DNA of 64,000 bases from Clostridium gelidum (GCF_019977655.1 NZ_AP024849.1:4063001-4127000); one strand, 5' to 3'; counted from the first letter of the stretch, positions 52,759 through 61,615 are shown. Numbers and translations: made by a program. The notes: a model not told the origin generated them from the sequence alone.

Positions 52759-53319
52759 CTACACAACCTCCAATTTAAATTCAATAGCCTTTTCTTTAAG
52801 CTTCTTTTTATTTCTATAAATTCTACTATCAATTGAAGATTTGCTTAAATTAAGTCTTTTCCCAATTTCCTCTGCTTTTAATCCTAAAAAATACTTCATA
52901 ATAAATATCTCTTTATCAACGCTTTCAAGCTCATCTAATAGATTCATAACATCTTTTTTATTTTCAGTTATCAAAATTTCTTCCTCAAGTGTATTTTTTT
53001 CTTGCAAATCAATACAATCTAAAATAACTTCAGACTTCTTTATTAAGTTTCTATAATAATCAATTGCCTTAAACCTTGCTATAGAGCATATCCAATTTTT
53101 AAAGTTATTTTCATCACCTGTGAATTTATCACAATTATTCCAGACCGATAGAAATATATCATTTATACATTCCTCTATAATTCCGCTATCATTAAATCTT
53201 AAAAGAACTTTAGAAACAATGCCTTTAATTAAAGAGATATATTTATCATAAGTCCACTCTAGGGCATCTTCTTTTCCTTTTTGTAACCTTTTTATAAAAT
53301 TCTTCTCATTAACCTTCAT
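52759..53319 (-). CDS. ECF-family RNA polymerase sigma factor
   Basis: This 186-residue sigma factor has region 2 (LEWTYDKYISLIKGIVSKVL and FKNWICSIARFKAIDYYRN) and region 4 (LESVDKEIFIMKYFLGLKAEEIGKRLNLSKSSID, quoted parts). I chose ATG 53319 (MKVNEKNF) with GGGG 5 nt upstream over ATG 53334, which lacks a good ribosome site. It is transcribed with the DUF4179 gene. Region 4's LKAEEIGKRLNLSKSS is a typical helix-turn-helix. Confidence 0.92.
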   Translation of the reverse strand: MKVNEKNFIKRLQKGKEDALEWTYDKYISLIKGIVSKVLLRFNDSGIIEECINDIFLSVWNNCDKFTGDENNFKNWICSIARFKAIDYYRNLIKKSEVILDCIDLQEKNTLEEEILITENKKDVMNLLDELESVDKEIFIMKYFLGLKAEEIGKRLNLSKSSIDSRIYRNKKKLKEKAIEFKLEVV

Positions 53320-53445
53320 ATTTTCCCCACTCATTTCTATATTTGTAAAAGCTCTTACACTATATATAACGGTACTGAATTAAAAAATCAGCGGTCTTTT
53401 GAATTTTTATTATATATTATTTACTTTATCAAAATATTTGCATAA

Positions 53446-53481
53446 AAAAATAGTAGCTCAAATTGATATGCTACTATTTTT
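53446..53481 (-). terminator. Terminator of the ECF importer A-T genes
   Basis: AAAAATAGTAGC and GCTACTATTTTT form a perfect 12-bp stem, loop TCAAATTGATAT, followed by T-rich sequence. It lies 37 bp after the ecfT stop codon. Confidence 0.8.
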
Positions 53482-53517
53482 AACAATAAATATAAAGAAG
53501 TCCAAGTTTAATTATGT

Positions 53518-54348
53518 TCATATAAAAGGATTATAAAATCTACTTCCATTTTTTAATGTAATTACAACAGATATAATAAACAACACTAATAACACTAATA
53601 TTGCTACATAATCTCTTTTCTCAAAGTTTCTTGCACTATACCATGTACGTTTCTTCTTATTACCAAATGCTCTAAGCTCCATGGCACAACTTATTGTTTC
53701 TATCCTAGCTAAACTAGAAAATATAAGTGGCATTAATATAGACGTTGAATTTTTAATTCTATCTGATATCTTTGCTTTTTTAGACATATCTATTCCTCTA
53801 GCTTGCTGAGCAAACGAGATATCTCTATATTCATGTTGAATATCTGGTATATATCTAAGAGCTATTGCTACTGAATATGCTATCTTATAGCTTAAACCAA
53901 TTTTATTTAATGATGATGCAAACTCACTAGGATTTGTAGCTACCATAAATAATAATGCTATAGGTATTATAGAAAAATACTTTAATGTAATATTCAAATG
54001 GTAAAAAAGACCTTCAATTGTTAATGTATATGATCCTATTATGTAAAATAAATCAGTTCTTGTCTTATATATCTCAACACCTTGATATGGAGAAAATATA
54101 AAAATAGCTATGTTATTAATAATTAAAAATACTAATATAAAATAAAACACAAATGATATTTGTTTAAACTTAACTTTAGATATTTTAAATATTATTATAC
54201 TAAATATAACCATAAACCCTAAAATAAAAGTATTATAAGTTAACATAGATATTATTGACCATAATATTAAACATATAAGTTTTGTTGCTCCTGTAAGTTT
54301 ATGAATAGGTGAATCTATTTCTAAATATTCAAGCATTGCTTCATTCAT
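53518..54348 (-). CDS. ECF transporter T component (EcfT)
   Basis: This 276-residue membrane protein belongs to the CbiQ/EcfT family: it has about five TM helices and the two Ala-Arg-Gly signature helices, seen as SFAQQARGIDMS (A-R-G) and CAMELRAFGNKKKRTWY at the coupling region. It transmits ATPase movement to the S subunit. It overlaps the fused ATPase gene by 4 bp. The N-terminus (YLEIDSPIHKLTGATKLICLILW) is typical. Confidence 0.93.
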   Translation of the reverse strand: MNEAMLEYLEIDSPIHKLTGATKLICLILWSIISMLTYNTFILGFMVIFSIIIFKISKVKFKQISFVFYFILVFLIINNIAIFIFSPYQGVEIYKTRTDLFYIIGSYTLTIEGLFYHLNITLKYFSIIPIALLFMVATNPSEFASSLNKIGLSYKIAYSVAIALRYIPDIQHEYRDISFAQQARGIDMSKKAKISDRIKNSTSILMPLIFSSLARIETISCAMELRAFGNKKKRTWYSARNFEKRDYVAILVLLVLFIISVVITLKNGSRFYNPFI

Positions 54349-56051
54349 ATTGTTCTAATCCTCCTATCATAATCAATAAATCTTTTTACAAATTCTCTAG
54401 GATTCTTTAAATTAGCCCTAACTGCTAATTGATATAATGATGTTTCTTTAAGATTTGCTGCCTTAATTATCTTCTCATCAGTAAGAACATTTGCTGCACT
54501 GTCATCCATAAGTTTTACCCCTTCTGAAAGTACAATAGCTCTATTAGTATATTCAAGCATTAAGTGCATATCATGAGTAATCATTATTATAGTTACGCCT
54601 TGTTTATTTATCTCACAAAGAAATTCCATAATTTCAGTATAATGTTTAAAGTCTTGTCCTGCTGTTGGCTCGTCTAATAATATAACTTCTGGATTAATAA
54701 CTAATATAGAAGCTATAGTTACTCTTTTCTTTTGTCCAAAACTTAAGGCTGAAATTGGCCAATTACGCATTTCATATAATCCACATATTTTTAAAGTTTT
54801 AAAAACTCTTTCTTTTATTTCTTCTTCTGGCATTCCCCTAACTTTTAGTCCAAGTGCTACTTCATCAAAAATCATAGTCTTAGATATCATCTGATTTGGA
54901 TTCTGCATAACCATTCCTATTTTTTCTGCACGTTCTTTTATAGTATCTTTTGCTATGTTTCTTCCTTTAAATAATATCTCACCACAAGATGGTGGATAGA
55001 ATCCACAAATCAACTTAGATATGGTTGATTTACCTGCACCATTTCTACCAATAATACTTACCATTTCACCTTTATGTATTTTAAAAGACACATCATTTAA
55101 AGTATCTTTTTTATTATTATATTTAAATTTAATATTCTTTAGTTCAAGGATGATCTCATTTTTTCCTTTAGTTTCTTCTTCTTTGGTACTTTCAAACCAT
55201 TCATTAAGCTTATTCTTACATTTATCTATATCTAAAGAATAAATATGTTCTGGTTTTAGTTCTGGTTTAATTTCACAACCTGCATATTTTAAAGCTGTTA
55301 TATACAATGGCTCTCTTATTCCTGTTTCCTTTAATATATTAGAGCATAACAATTGATTTGGACTAGCATCTTCAATAATTCTGCCATCCTCAACAACTAT
55401 AATTCTGTCTACATCACAGTAAAGAACCTCTTCTAATCGATGCTCTACAATAATAACTGTTTTATTACTGGTGTTCTTTATCTTATCAATAAGCTCTATT
55501 GCAGTTTTTCCAGTTGCAGGGTCTAAGCTAGCTAATGGTTCATCGAATAATAGTATATTAGCATCTGAAACCATAACTCCTGCAAGAGATACTCTTTGTT
55601 TTTGTCCTCCTGAAAGTCTATGTGGAGATGAATCAAGTCTAGTATCTATATCCACAATTTTAGCAGCTTCTTTAACAATTTCTTTCATTTTTTCTTGCTC
55701 TACACAATCATTTTCTAATTTAAAAGCTATATCTTCTCCAACTGTAAGTCCAATAAACTGACCATCAGGATCTTGAAGAACAGTTCCAACCATATTAGAA
55801 AGTTCAAATATGCTAAGCTTTTTTGTTTCTTTCCCATTAATTTTTAAACTTCCACTTATATCACCATTATATTTAAAAGGTATTAGCCCATTAATAGCAT
55901 TAGAAATAGTACTCTTGCCAGAACCTGATGGACCCACAATAAGTACCTTTTCACCTTCATATATAGTTAAATTTATATTATTTAATGTGGATTTTGCTTG
56001 GGCTCTATACTTAAAACTAAAATCCACAAACTCTATTACTGGTTTTCTCAT
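54345..56051 (-). CDS. Fused double ATPase of an ECF transporter
   Basis: This 568-residue protein joins two ABC ATPase domains. The first has Walker A VGPSGSGKSTISNAI, signature LSGGQKQRVSLAGVM and Walker B ILLFDEPLASLDP; the second has IGRNGAGKSTISKLI, signature LSFGQKKRVTIASIL and VILLDEPTAGQD. It replaces the separate EcfA1/EcfA2. Start chosen at ATG 56051 (MRKPVIEF) with GGAAG upstream; an ATG 42 bp earlier has none. Partner of the T protein at 53518 and the S protein at 56273. Confidence 0.94.
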   Translation of the reverse strand: MRKPVIEFVDFSFKYRAQAKSTLNNINLTIYEGEKVLIVGPSGSGKSTISNAINGLIPFKYNGDISGSLKINGKETKKLSIFELSNMVGTVLQDPDGQFIGLTVGEDIAFKLENDCVEQEKMKEIVKEAAKIVDIDTRLDSSPHRLSGGQKQRVSLAGVMVSDANILLFDEPLASLDPATGKTAIELIDKIKNTSNKTVIIVEHRLEEVLYCDVDRIIVVEDGRIIEDASPNQLLCSNILKETGIREPLYITALKYAGCEIKPELKPEHIYSLDIDKCKNKLNEWFESTKEEETKGKNEIILELKNIKFKYNNKKDTLNDVSFKIHKGEMVSIIGRNGAGKSTISKLICGFYPPSCGEILFKGRNIAKDTIKERAEKIGMVMQNPNQMISKTMIFDEVALGLKVRGMPEEEIKERVFKTLKICGLYEMRNWPISALSFGQKKRVTIASILVINPEVILLDEPTAGQDFKHYTEIMEFLCEINKQGVTIIMITHDMHLMLEYTNRAIVLSEGVKLMDDSAANVLTDEKIIKAANLKETSLYQLAVRANLKNPREFVKRFIDYDRRIRTI

Positions 56052-56212
56052 TTTAATCTTCCTTTTCTCAAATGTAAAAATATATCTAAACAATATAATA
56101 AACTATTTTCTATTATATGTATATGTTATACTACAAACTTTACCATAAAATCTAACCTATTCTAGCGAAAAATGAAGATTTTAAAGTTTTTACTCAGTTA
56201 AATTAATCATAA

Positions 56213-56251
56213 AAAATAGAGAATGAATTTTTAGTTCACATTCTCTATTTT
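56213..56251 (-). terminator. Terminator between the S-subunit gene and the ATPase gene
   Basis: AAAATAGAGAATG and CATTCTCTATTTT form a perfect 13-bp stem with T-rich sequence after it on the minus strand. It implies that the S subunit can be expressed separately from the A-T genes. Confidence 0.8.
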
Positions 56252-56272
56252 ATCTTTAATTTAAATTTAGAA

Positions 56273-56827
56273 TTACTCTTTATCTAAACTTCCTTGTTTT
56301 ACTATAGTCTTAGAATATAAGACTAATAAAATTGTTCCAAGAACTCCAACTGCAATAATATTACTAAATCCAGCTATAGCTCCTTGTAAATAAACTTTAT
56401 TTGCTGGCTCTGCATAGATTAATATATCTAAGCTTGGAGCAACTACAAACCATGCAATTACATTAGCAATTACTTGACATACATTAAATCCAATTATTTT
56501 TTTCTTCCCAAACTCACCCTCGTTTATGTCAAATTTCTTCCATGCAAGTCCAATTATTATCCCAACTACTGCTGAAGCAATTATCCAACTAAACCATGGT
56601 GTACCGTAAGCTGTTAAGTCCTTTAAGGTATTTCCAATAAATCCTATAGACAATCCTGCGATTGGTCCATAAATTACTGCCATTAATGCTAAAAAAGCAT
56701 ATGCTGTTTGGATTTCTGTGTTAGGAATCCCCGTTGGGATTGATGCAAAACGTCCTAAAATCATAAATACAGCTGATCCGATACCGATAGCAACAATCGT
56801 TTTAATACTAAAAATTTCTTTTTTCAT
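56273..56827 (-). CDS. cbrT: UPF0397/CbrT-type ECF S component, probable cobalamin or corrinoid importer
   Basis: This 184-residue six-helix membrane protein shows the UPF0397 signature: IGRFASIPTGIPNTE-like segment (GRFASIPTGIPNTEIQTAYA), LSIGFIGNTLKDLTAYGTPW and a C-terminal hydrophobic pair. Databases often call the family a riboflavin binder, but the Lactobacillus delbrueckii member CbrT is, to my knowledge, an experimentally supported B12 transporter of this family. The position directly after cobK/cobJ and beside the A-T genes fits cobalamin or cobinamide (inference). ATG start with GGGGG upstream; its 310-bp leader shows no riboswitch consensus. Confidence 0.8.
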   Translation of the reverse strand: MKKEIFSIKTIVAIGIGSAVFMILGRFASIPTGIPNTEIQTAYAFLALMAVIYGPIAGLSIGFIGNTLKDLTAYGTPWFSWIIASAVVGIIIGLAWKKFDINEGEFGKKKIIGFNVCQVIANVIAWFVVAPSLDILIYAEPANKVYLQGAIAGFSNIIAVGVLGTILLVLYSKTIVKQGSLDKE

Positions 56828-57137
56828 TATTTATGCCCCCTTTTTAATTTAAAACTAATTCTACTTTTATTTTTTATATGTTTCAAATTTATAATTTCGG
56901 TATTATAAAGTTTAATGTTGAGTAGATTAGTATAATATAAAACCATTATAGAACATAAATAATACATAATCAATACATTTTCTCATTTATTCTACATATA
57001 ACCTTCAAATTTGATTTAATATTTATAAACATATTAGGCTTAATCAAAATTATATGAAAATAGAAAATAAGTGGTGATATAATAGCATTTTCATCCTTTA
57101 CTTCTCTATATAATGTTTCATCCTTATTGATACATCT

Positions 57138-57908
57138 TCACACCTTACAATACCTATCTACTAAAAACTCTATTAATTTTTCTTCATCATTAAATTCCAA
57201 ATCATATGTAACCTTCGAATTTTCTATTACTATTAATTTAATATTACATTCACGCACTGCTTTGAGTTTTTCTAATACTCCACCTTGAGTTCCACTATCT
57301 TTAGTTAAAATTCCTTTAACATCATATTGCTTTATAAAAGCTTTTTCAAGTTCATAAGATATTGGACCCTGAAGTGCAATAATATCTTTAATACTAATCC
57401 CTGCGTCTACTATCTTTGTTAAAACTTTAGGTGATGGTAAAATTCTATGTATAATTCTATATTTAAAATCCAAATTCAAAAATTTAGAAACATTATTTCC
57501 GCCTGTTGTATTTAAAATGTTTCCGTCTATTTCTTTTATAATCTCAATTACTTCCTCATAGTTTTTAACTCTTATTATATCTTCACCACTAACATTTTCT
57601 AATGCTCCTTGTCTTTCATATCTCACATATTGAATTTCAAGTTCATTTGCACATTCTAAAGCAGTTTTAGTTACTTCCTGTGCATAAGGATGAGAAGCAT
57701 CAACTAAAACATCAATTTTACTTGTGCTTATCCAATTTAACATTTCTTCCTTATTTAAAGGTTTTGTGTTTAAAACTTTAATATTAAATTCTTTAAGTAA
57801 TTCACCACCATAAGTTGTAGCTGTTGAAACTGCAATATCATTTGTATATTTATTTATTAATGATAATATTTTTCTTCCTTCTGAAGTTCCTAAAATAAAT
57901 CCAATCAT
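57138..57908 (-). CDS. cobK: Precorrin-6A reductase (CbiJ/CobK)
   Basis: This 256-residue NADPH enzyme reduces precorrin-6A (or its cobalt form) in corrin ring synthesis. It begins IGFILGTSEGRKILSL, has the family-typical LVDASHPYAQEVTKTALECA and YVRYERQGALEN, and IALQGPISYELEKAF and ILTKDSGTQGG in the second half. It follows cobJ by only 2 bp. The rest of the ring-building genes are not in the window. Confidence 0.92.
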   Translation of the reverse strand: MIGFILGTSEGRKILSLINKYTNDIAVSTATTYGGELLKEFNIKVLNTKPLNKEEMLNWISTSKIDVLVDASHPYAQEVTKTALECANELEIQYVRYERQGALENVSGEDIIRVKNYEEVIEIIKEIDGNILNTTGGNNVSKFLNLDFKYRIIHRILPSPKVLTKIVDAGISIKDIIALQGPISYELEKAFIKQYDVKGILTKDSGTQGGVLEKLKAVRECNIKLIVIENSKVTYDLEFNDEEKLIEFLVDRYCKV

Positions 57909-57910
57909 AT

Positions 57911-58633
57911 TTACCTCTTATTCTCATAACCTCTAGGTGTTATGAATTTTCCATCTTTATAATAACTCTTTGAGTTTCCTACTATTACAATTGACATCAT
58001 ATCTACTATTTCAGTATCAAAATCTTTAATTGTAAACAACTTATAACTTTGACCTTCTCTAAGGGCATGTCTTACCACTGCTATTGGAGTAGAATCTACT
58101 CTAAATTCCTTTATTATATTAATACATTCTCTTAAGTATTCAGGTCTCCCTTTGCTCTTAGGATTATATAAAGATATTATAAAATCTCCTTCTGCTGCGA
58201 GTTTCACTCTCTTTTTTATGTCTTCGTAAGGTGTCATAAGATCACTTAAGCTAATATTACAGTTATCATGCATAAGTGGTGCTCCAATTACAGATCCTGC
58301 TGCACTACTTGCAGTTATTCCCGGAATTATTTCAACATCTTCATTTTCTCTAAGTTCAAGAATTAATCCAGCCATTCCATAAATCCCAGCATCTCCAGTA
58401 CTTATTAATGCTACATTTTTTTCTTTACATAAACTTAAAGCTTCTCTGCATCTAGCTTCTTCACCCATCATTCCTGTCGAATATAATTCTTTATCTTTAA
58501 CTAAATCCTTAATCATATCTATATACTTATTGTATCCCACAATAACATCACTATCTTCAATTGCTTTTAAAGCTCTTAAACTCATATTTTCAATACTTCC
58601 AGGACCTATTCCTATAACTCTTAATTTTCCCAT
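57911..58633 (-). CDS. cobJ: Precorrin-3B C17-methyltransferase (CbiH/CobJ)
   Basis: This 240-residue SAM-dependent methyltransferase has GIGPGSIENMSLRALKAIED, the GDAGIYGMAGLILEL loop, PGITASSAAGSVIGAPLMHD and the closing MMSIVIVGNSKSYY, the CbiH pattern in the order of the uroporphyrin/cobalt-precorrin methyltransferases. I chose ATG 58633 (MGKLRVIG) with AAGGTG 8 nt upstream; the ATG 48 bp before lacks one. It should contract the ring at C17 and methylate it, in a pair with cobK. No other cbi ring genes are near. Confidence 0.92.
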   Translation of the reverse strand: MGKLRVIGIGPGSIENMSLRALKAIEDSDVIVGYNKYIDMIKDLVKDKELYSTGMMGEEARCREALSLCKEKNVALISTGDAGIYGMAGLILELRENEDVEIIPGITASSAAGSVIGAPLMHDNCNISLSDLMTPYEDIKKRVKLAAEGDFIISLYNPKSKGRPEYLRECINIIKEFRVDSTPIAVVRHALREGQSYKLFTIKDFDTEIVDMMSIVIVGNSKSYYKDGKFITPRGYENKR

Positions 58634-58926
58634 TTTAAATTCACCTTTCTCTTTATAGTTTATCTTTTGAATATTGTTCAACAGTATAATATCTAGTTTT
58701 ATATTATACCATTTTGCTACATAATAAATATATAATTTAAAATAGCACTTACATAGATAGCTATAATTAGTATTTTTTTATCTGGTTCATTTCAATTTCA
58801 CTCAACATTTTTATTTCCCTTTCATTAGTTAATTTTATTGGAAATTTTCTTTATAATTAATAAATGCTCTTACACCACTTATACTTGAATCATTAGAATT
58901 ATGTACAAATACAAGTTGGAACTTAT

Positions 58927-59448
58927 CTATTTCATTCTTTTAATTGTTTCATCTAATGAAATACATTCTGCATATCTGCCATTCCACATAAATTCATTGT
59001 AATATTGATAGCTTTGCTTAGCTGACATAAATTTATTATTAACTGTTGTATTTGCATATGCTGGAACTATAATATTAAATCCATGTTCAAATCCACATTT
59101 TATAGTAGCATCAAAACAATAATCTGTTTGAAGCCCTACAATGATTATATCTTTTTCTCCCTTATCTATTAAATATTCTAATAATCCTGTCTCTTTAAAA
59201 GCACTATTAACCTTTTTATCAAATATTTTTTCATCATTCATCGGTTGAAACTTTTCATATATTTCAAAACCATCAGTTCCTTTTGTTAATTCATTTCCTA
59301 TTCCATCATCATGACGTACATATATTACTTCAATATTATTTGCCCTAGCCTCATGTATTATTTCTTTAACATTAGATACAAACATATCAAATTTATATAA
59401 TTTTTCATTGGTTATTAACTTTTGTGTATCAATTACTAATAAAACCAT
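58927..59448 (-). CDS. Isochorismatase-family cysteine hydrolase
   Basis: This 173-residue protein has the catalytic Asp in VLLVIDTQ, the Lys in KVNSAFKET, and the nucleophile Cys in VGLQTDYCFDATI, the family's D-K-C triad. The cis-peptide motif preceding Cys (GLQTDYC) is typical of nicotinamidase/isochorismatase-like hydrolases, often acting on amides. Preceded by a leader containing the repeated TATAAATAGTAATTTG motif. Single gene; substrate unknown. Confidence 0.88.
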   Translation of the reverse strand: MVLLVIDTQKLITNEKLYKFDMFVSNVKEIIHEARANNIEVIYVRHDDGIGNELTKGTDGFEIYEKFQPMNDEKIFDKKVNSAFKETGLLEYLIDKGEKDIIIVGLQTDYCFDATIKCGFEHGFNIIVPAYANTTVNNKFMSAKQSYQYYNEFMWNGRYAECISLDETIKRMK

Positions 59449-59460
59449 TTTAATCTCCTT

Positions 59461-59498
59461 TTCAAATTACTATTTATAATGCTCAACCTTAAATTGGA
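59461..59498. repeat. Leader repeat, copy 1
   Basis: TTCAAATTACTATTTATAAT, then CTCAACCTTAAATT (with one-base variation), lies directly before the isochorismatase ribosome site. A nearly identical 38-bp copy is at 60321-60358 and a shorter one at 60034-60056. Confidence 0.7.
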
Positions 59499-59506
59499 AT
59501 TTGATA

Positions 59507-60025
59507 CTATAATGATTTTTCAAAACATTTTAAATTTTCCCATATTGCATTTTGAAAATGAAACTTTGTCGTACCTACATAAATATATCCAATCTTAGGA
59601 TATAGCGTTCCAGCTGGAATATTACCCTCGTAAGTGTCAAGATGGATAACTTTATATCCTCGCTCTTTGGCATATTTCTCACTAAATTCCATCATTATTC
59701 TTGCTTTACCTTTACCACTTGCGGAAGGTCGAATACATAAAGTGTGAATGACCATAACTTCACTTGGTTTTGCATTTGTAATCCAGGAAATGTTATCATA
59801 TTCTTTAGGTTGAATACTATTAAGCACTACACAGCCATATATTCCTTTTTCATTTTCTCCAACAAACATTGTACTATTATCAATAGCATTTTTAGCATAA
59901 TCAACTGTTGGATAAAGTCCTTTTTGCCAATTAGTATAAGAGACTGTTTGTTCTTCATAATCCAAAATCTCATTATATATATTTTCTATTTCCCAAAGAT
60001 CATCTACCGTAGCAACTCTAATCAT
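59507..60025 (-). CDS. GNAT-family N-acetyltransferase
   Basis: This 172-residue acetyltransferase has the GNAT core with motif A around VMVIHTLCIRPSASGKGKAR (R/Q-x-x-G-x-G/A variant: SGKGKA) and the following IMMEFSEKYAKERGYKVIHLD and NIPAGTLYPKIGYIYVG. Substrate unknown. ATG 60025 with GAGGAG. The TfoX-C gene ends 22 bp upstream. Confidence 0.88.
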   Translation of the reverse strand: MIRVATVDDLWEIENIYNEILDYEEQTVSYTNWQKGLYPTVDYAKNAIDNSTMFVGENEKGIYGCVVLNSIQPKEYDNISWITNAKPSEVMVIHTLCIRPSASGKGKARIMMEFSEKYAKERGYKVIHLDTYEGNIPAGTLYPKIGYIYVGTTKFHFQNAIWENLKCFEKSL

Positions 60026-60033
60026 CGTTTTTC

Positions 60034-60056
60034 TCCTCTACAAATTACTATTTACC
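60034..60056. repeat. Leader repeat, partial copy
   Basis: CTACAAATTACTATTTA, minus strand TAAATAGTAATTTGTAG, precedes the GAGGAG ribosome site of the GNAT gene. Its TAG is also the stop codon of the upstream TfoX-C gene (K-TAG at 60048-60050). Confidence 0.6.
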
Positions 60057-60308
60057 TTTATGCCAATTATAAAAATCTTTTAAATCTACTTTACGTTCCT
60101 GTGCTAACGCTGTTTTCTTGACACCTTGAATTGCACCTTCCAGTGCTAACAATCTATGAATACACGCAGAAGTATCAATTTCTTGTATTTTCAGCCACGC
60201 CTGTTCTGTACCAATATCTTTTAATTCATCATAAGTAAATATACCTACTTTATTCAACTGCCTTTCAACTTCTTTTCCTATGTTAGGTAATTTTGATAAT
60301 TCTCCCAT
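60048..60308 (-). CDS. TfoX/Sxy C-terminal domain protein
   Basis: This 86-residue protein is a helix-hairpin-helix-like TfoX C-terminal domain: LSKLPNIGKEVERQLNKVGI, DELKDIGTEQAWLKIQEID and LLALEGAIQG. Family proteins are linked to competence regulation, but free C-terminal domains are often of unknown function. I chose ATG 60308 (MGELSKL) with AAAGGAAG upstream rather than ATG 39 bp earlier. The matching N-terminal-type domain is a separate gene at 61616-61951. Confidence 0.85.
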   Translation of the reverse strand: MGELSKLPNIGKEVERQLNKVGIFTYDELKDIGTEQAWLKIQEIDTSACIHRLLALEGAIQGVKKTALAQERKVDLKDFYNWHKGK

Positions 60309-60320
60309 AATGAAACTTCC

Positions 60321-60358
60321 TTTCAAATTACTATTTATAATATTCAACCTTAAAATTA
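60321..60358. repeat. Leader repeat, copy 2
   Basis: TTTCAAATTACTATTTATAA, then TTCAACCTTAAAATT, repeats 59461-59498 almost base for base and lies before the TfoX-C ribosome site. The minus-strand form TATAAATAGTAATTTG sits just upstream of AAAGGAAG. Confidence 0.7.
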
Positions 60359-60378
60359 GAGTTTATTACTCTGATATA

Positions 60379-60427
60379 AGAGCATTATGAATTTACCTAA
60401 TGTAGACGCTCCTGAGCCTAATGCTCT
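60379..60427. terminator. Inverted repeat in the 60.4-kb gap
   Basis: AGAGCATTA pairs perfectly with TAATGCTCT over 9 bp with a 31-nt loop, ATAT-rich outside. It may terminate a vanished gene whose remnant lies at 60481-60633. Confidence 0.35.
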
Positions 60428-60480
60428 ATATATGTGAATTAAACTTTTATGTATATTTTCCTCTTTCACAAATTAGAATT

Positions 60481-60633
60481 TTAGACCAAGGCACTTTCGA
60501 TAAGTCCAAATTTTTTCAGACAGGAAATATACTCTGCAACACAAAAATAATTCTGAATGTCCTTTTCGTCCAAGTCACGAAATACATATAGTTCATTCCA
60601 AAGTAGATCACTGCCTTCAGCCCGTGATATTTC
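60481..60633 (-). pseudogene. Coding remnant, about 50 codons, in the 490-bp gap 60348-60839
   Basis: An open frame with no start codon ends in TAA at 60481. It reads EISRAEGSDLLWNELYVFRD-LDEKDIQNYFCVAEYISCLK-KFGLIESALV (dashes only break the line). The codon use and the hydrophobic-polar pattern look coding, but no ATG and no Shine-Dalgarno lie before it, and an upstream TAG closes the frame. I do not recognise the parent family. The rest of the gap (60348-60480, 60634-60839) shows only the repeat and hairpin listed separately. Confidence 0.45.
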
Positions 60634-60839
60634 CTATAAATTGTTATATTGTTTTCTTTTTTTATTCTTAACTTTTTTACTTTTTAAATTGTAAAACTTT
60701 TAAATTTAAACCCATTTTTCTTTTAATAACGCTAACATAATATGGCCTCCTAAAAAACAATTATAATCATGTATTCATTAACATTTGTAGTACACAATAG
60801 AAAATTATGTACTAAGTTTATTGTAGAATATGCTTATAA

Positions 60840-61403
60840 TTACAAGTTTGCTTTATTTAACAATATATATTTCATATCATCAAAAGTTAATTCCAGTTGG
60901 TTAGCATAATATTCACTTTGCTTTATAAATGTAAATCCGCATTTCTCTATAACTCTTTTTGATTGGTTGTTCGATGAAAAATGACAGATAGTCAATGCAT
61001 CTAGTTTACATTTATCAAAACAAAATCTAATCACTGCGATAACAGCTTCAGGCATTAATCCCTTTCCCCAATATGCTTTGGATAAAACATAGCCAACTTC
61101 CTTAATCTTAAAATGTGCATAGCTACTTTCATCATTAGCCCATGATTCATGCAATCCTAATGAACCGATCACCTTATTATTTTCTTTATATATAATTGCA
61201 AAAACATTTTTTTCTGAAATGAATGACTGCAATATTTTCTCCGAAACTTCAATTGAATCATGATGCTTCCAACCTGCCATTTCACCAACACCTGGGGTTG
61301 ATGCATATTCGTAAAAGTCGTTTACATCTGTTTCCTGCCAGGCTCGCAAAATCAACCTATCAGTTTCTATAGTCGTTTTTGTAATATCGATAGTTATATT
61401 CAT
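60840..61403 (-). CDS. GNAT-family N-acetyltransferase (RimJ/RimL type)
   Basis: This 187-residue enzyme has TDRLILRAWQETDVNDFYEYA at the start (quoted in part: RLILRAWQETDVNDF) and motif A variant VGYVLSKAYWGKGLMPEAVI with RVIEKCGFTFI at the end, typical of ribosomal-protein or antibiotic-type acetyltransferases in the YdaF/RimJ group. Substrate unknown. ATG with GAGGGGG upstream. Single gene. Confidence 0.9.
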   Translation of the reverse strand: MNITIDITKTTIETDRLILRAWQETDVNDFYEYASTPGVGEMAGWKHHDSIEVSEKILQSFISEKNVFAIIYKENNKVIGSLGLHESWANDESSYAHFKIKEVGYVLSKAYWGKGLMPEAVIAVIRFCFDKCKLDALTICHFSSNNQSKRVIEKCGFTFIKQSEYYANQLELTFDDMKYILLNKANL

Positions 61404-61615
61404 GTAAATGCCCCCTCACCTTTCTTGTACTTATTTACTCTTATGTATTTAATATACCATAATAAACAATTTTAAGTCACTATACTTCTTGATAAAACAA
61501 ATAGAGTCAATGCTCCCTCATCAAAGGAGTTAAAAAATCCCGTCATGTTTTTAACATATTTTTTAAATATAATATAATCAATTCTTTTTGCATCTATAGC
61601 CTTAAATCTCTCTAA

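Noticed and set aside
56828..57137. FMN or cobalamin riboswitch before the ECF S gene
   Set aside because: The 310-bp gap is almost pure A/T; neither RFN nor B12-box bases are present.
59461..60358. CRISPR-like array from the repeated TAAATAGTAATTTG motif
   Set aside because: Only three copies exist, spacings are 560 and 280 bp, and they hold genes instead of spacers.
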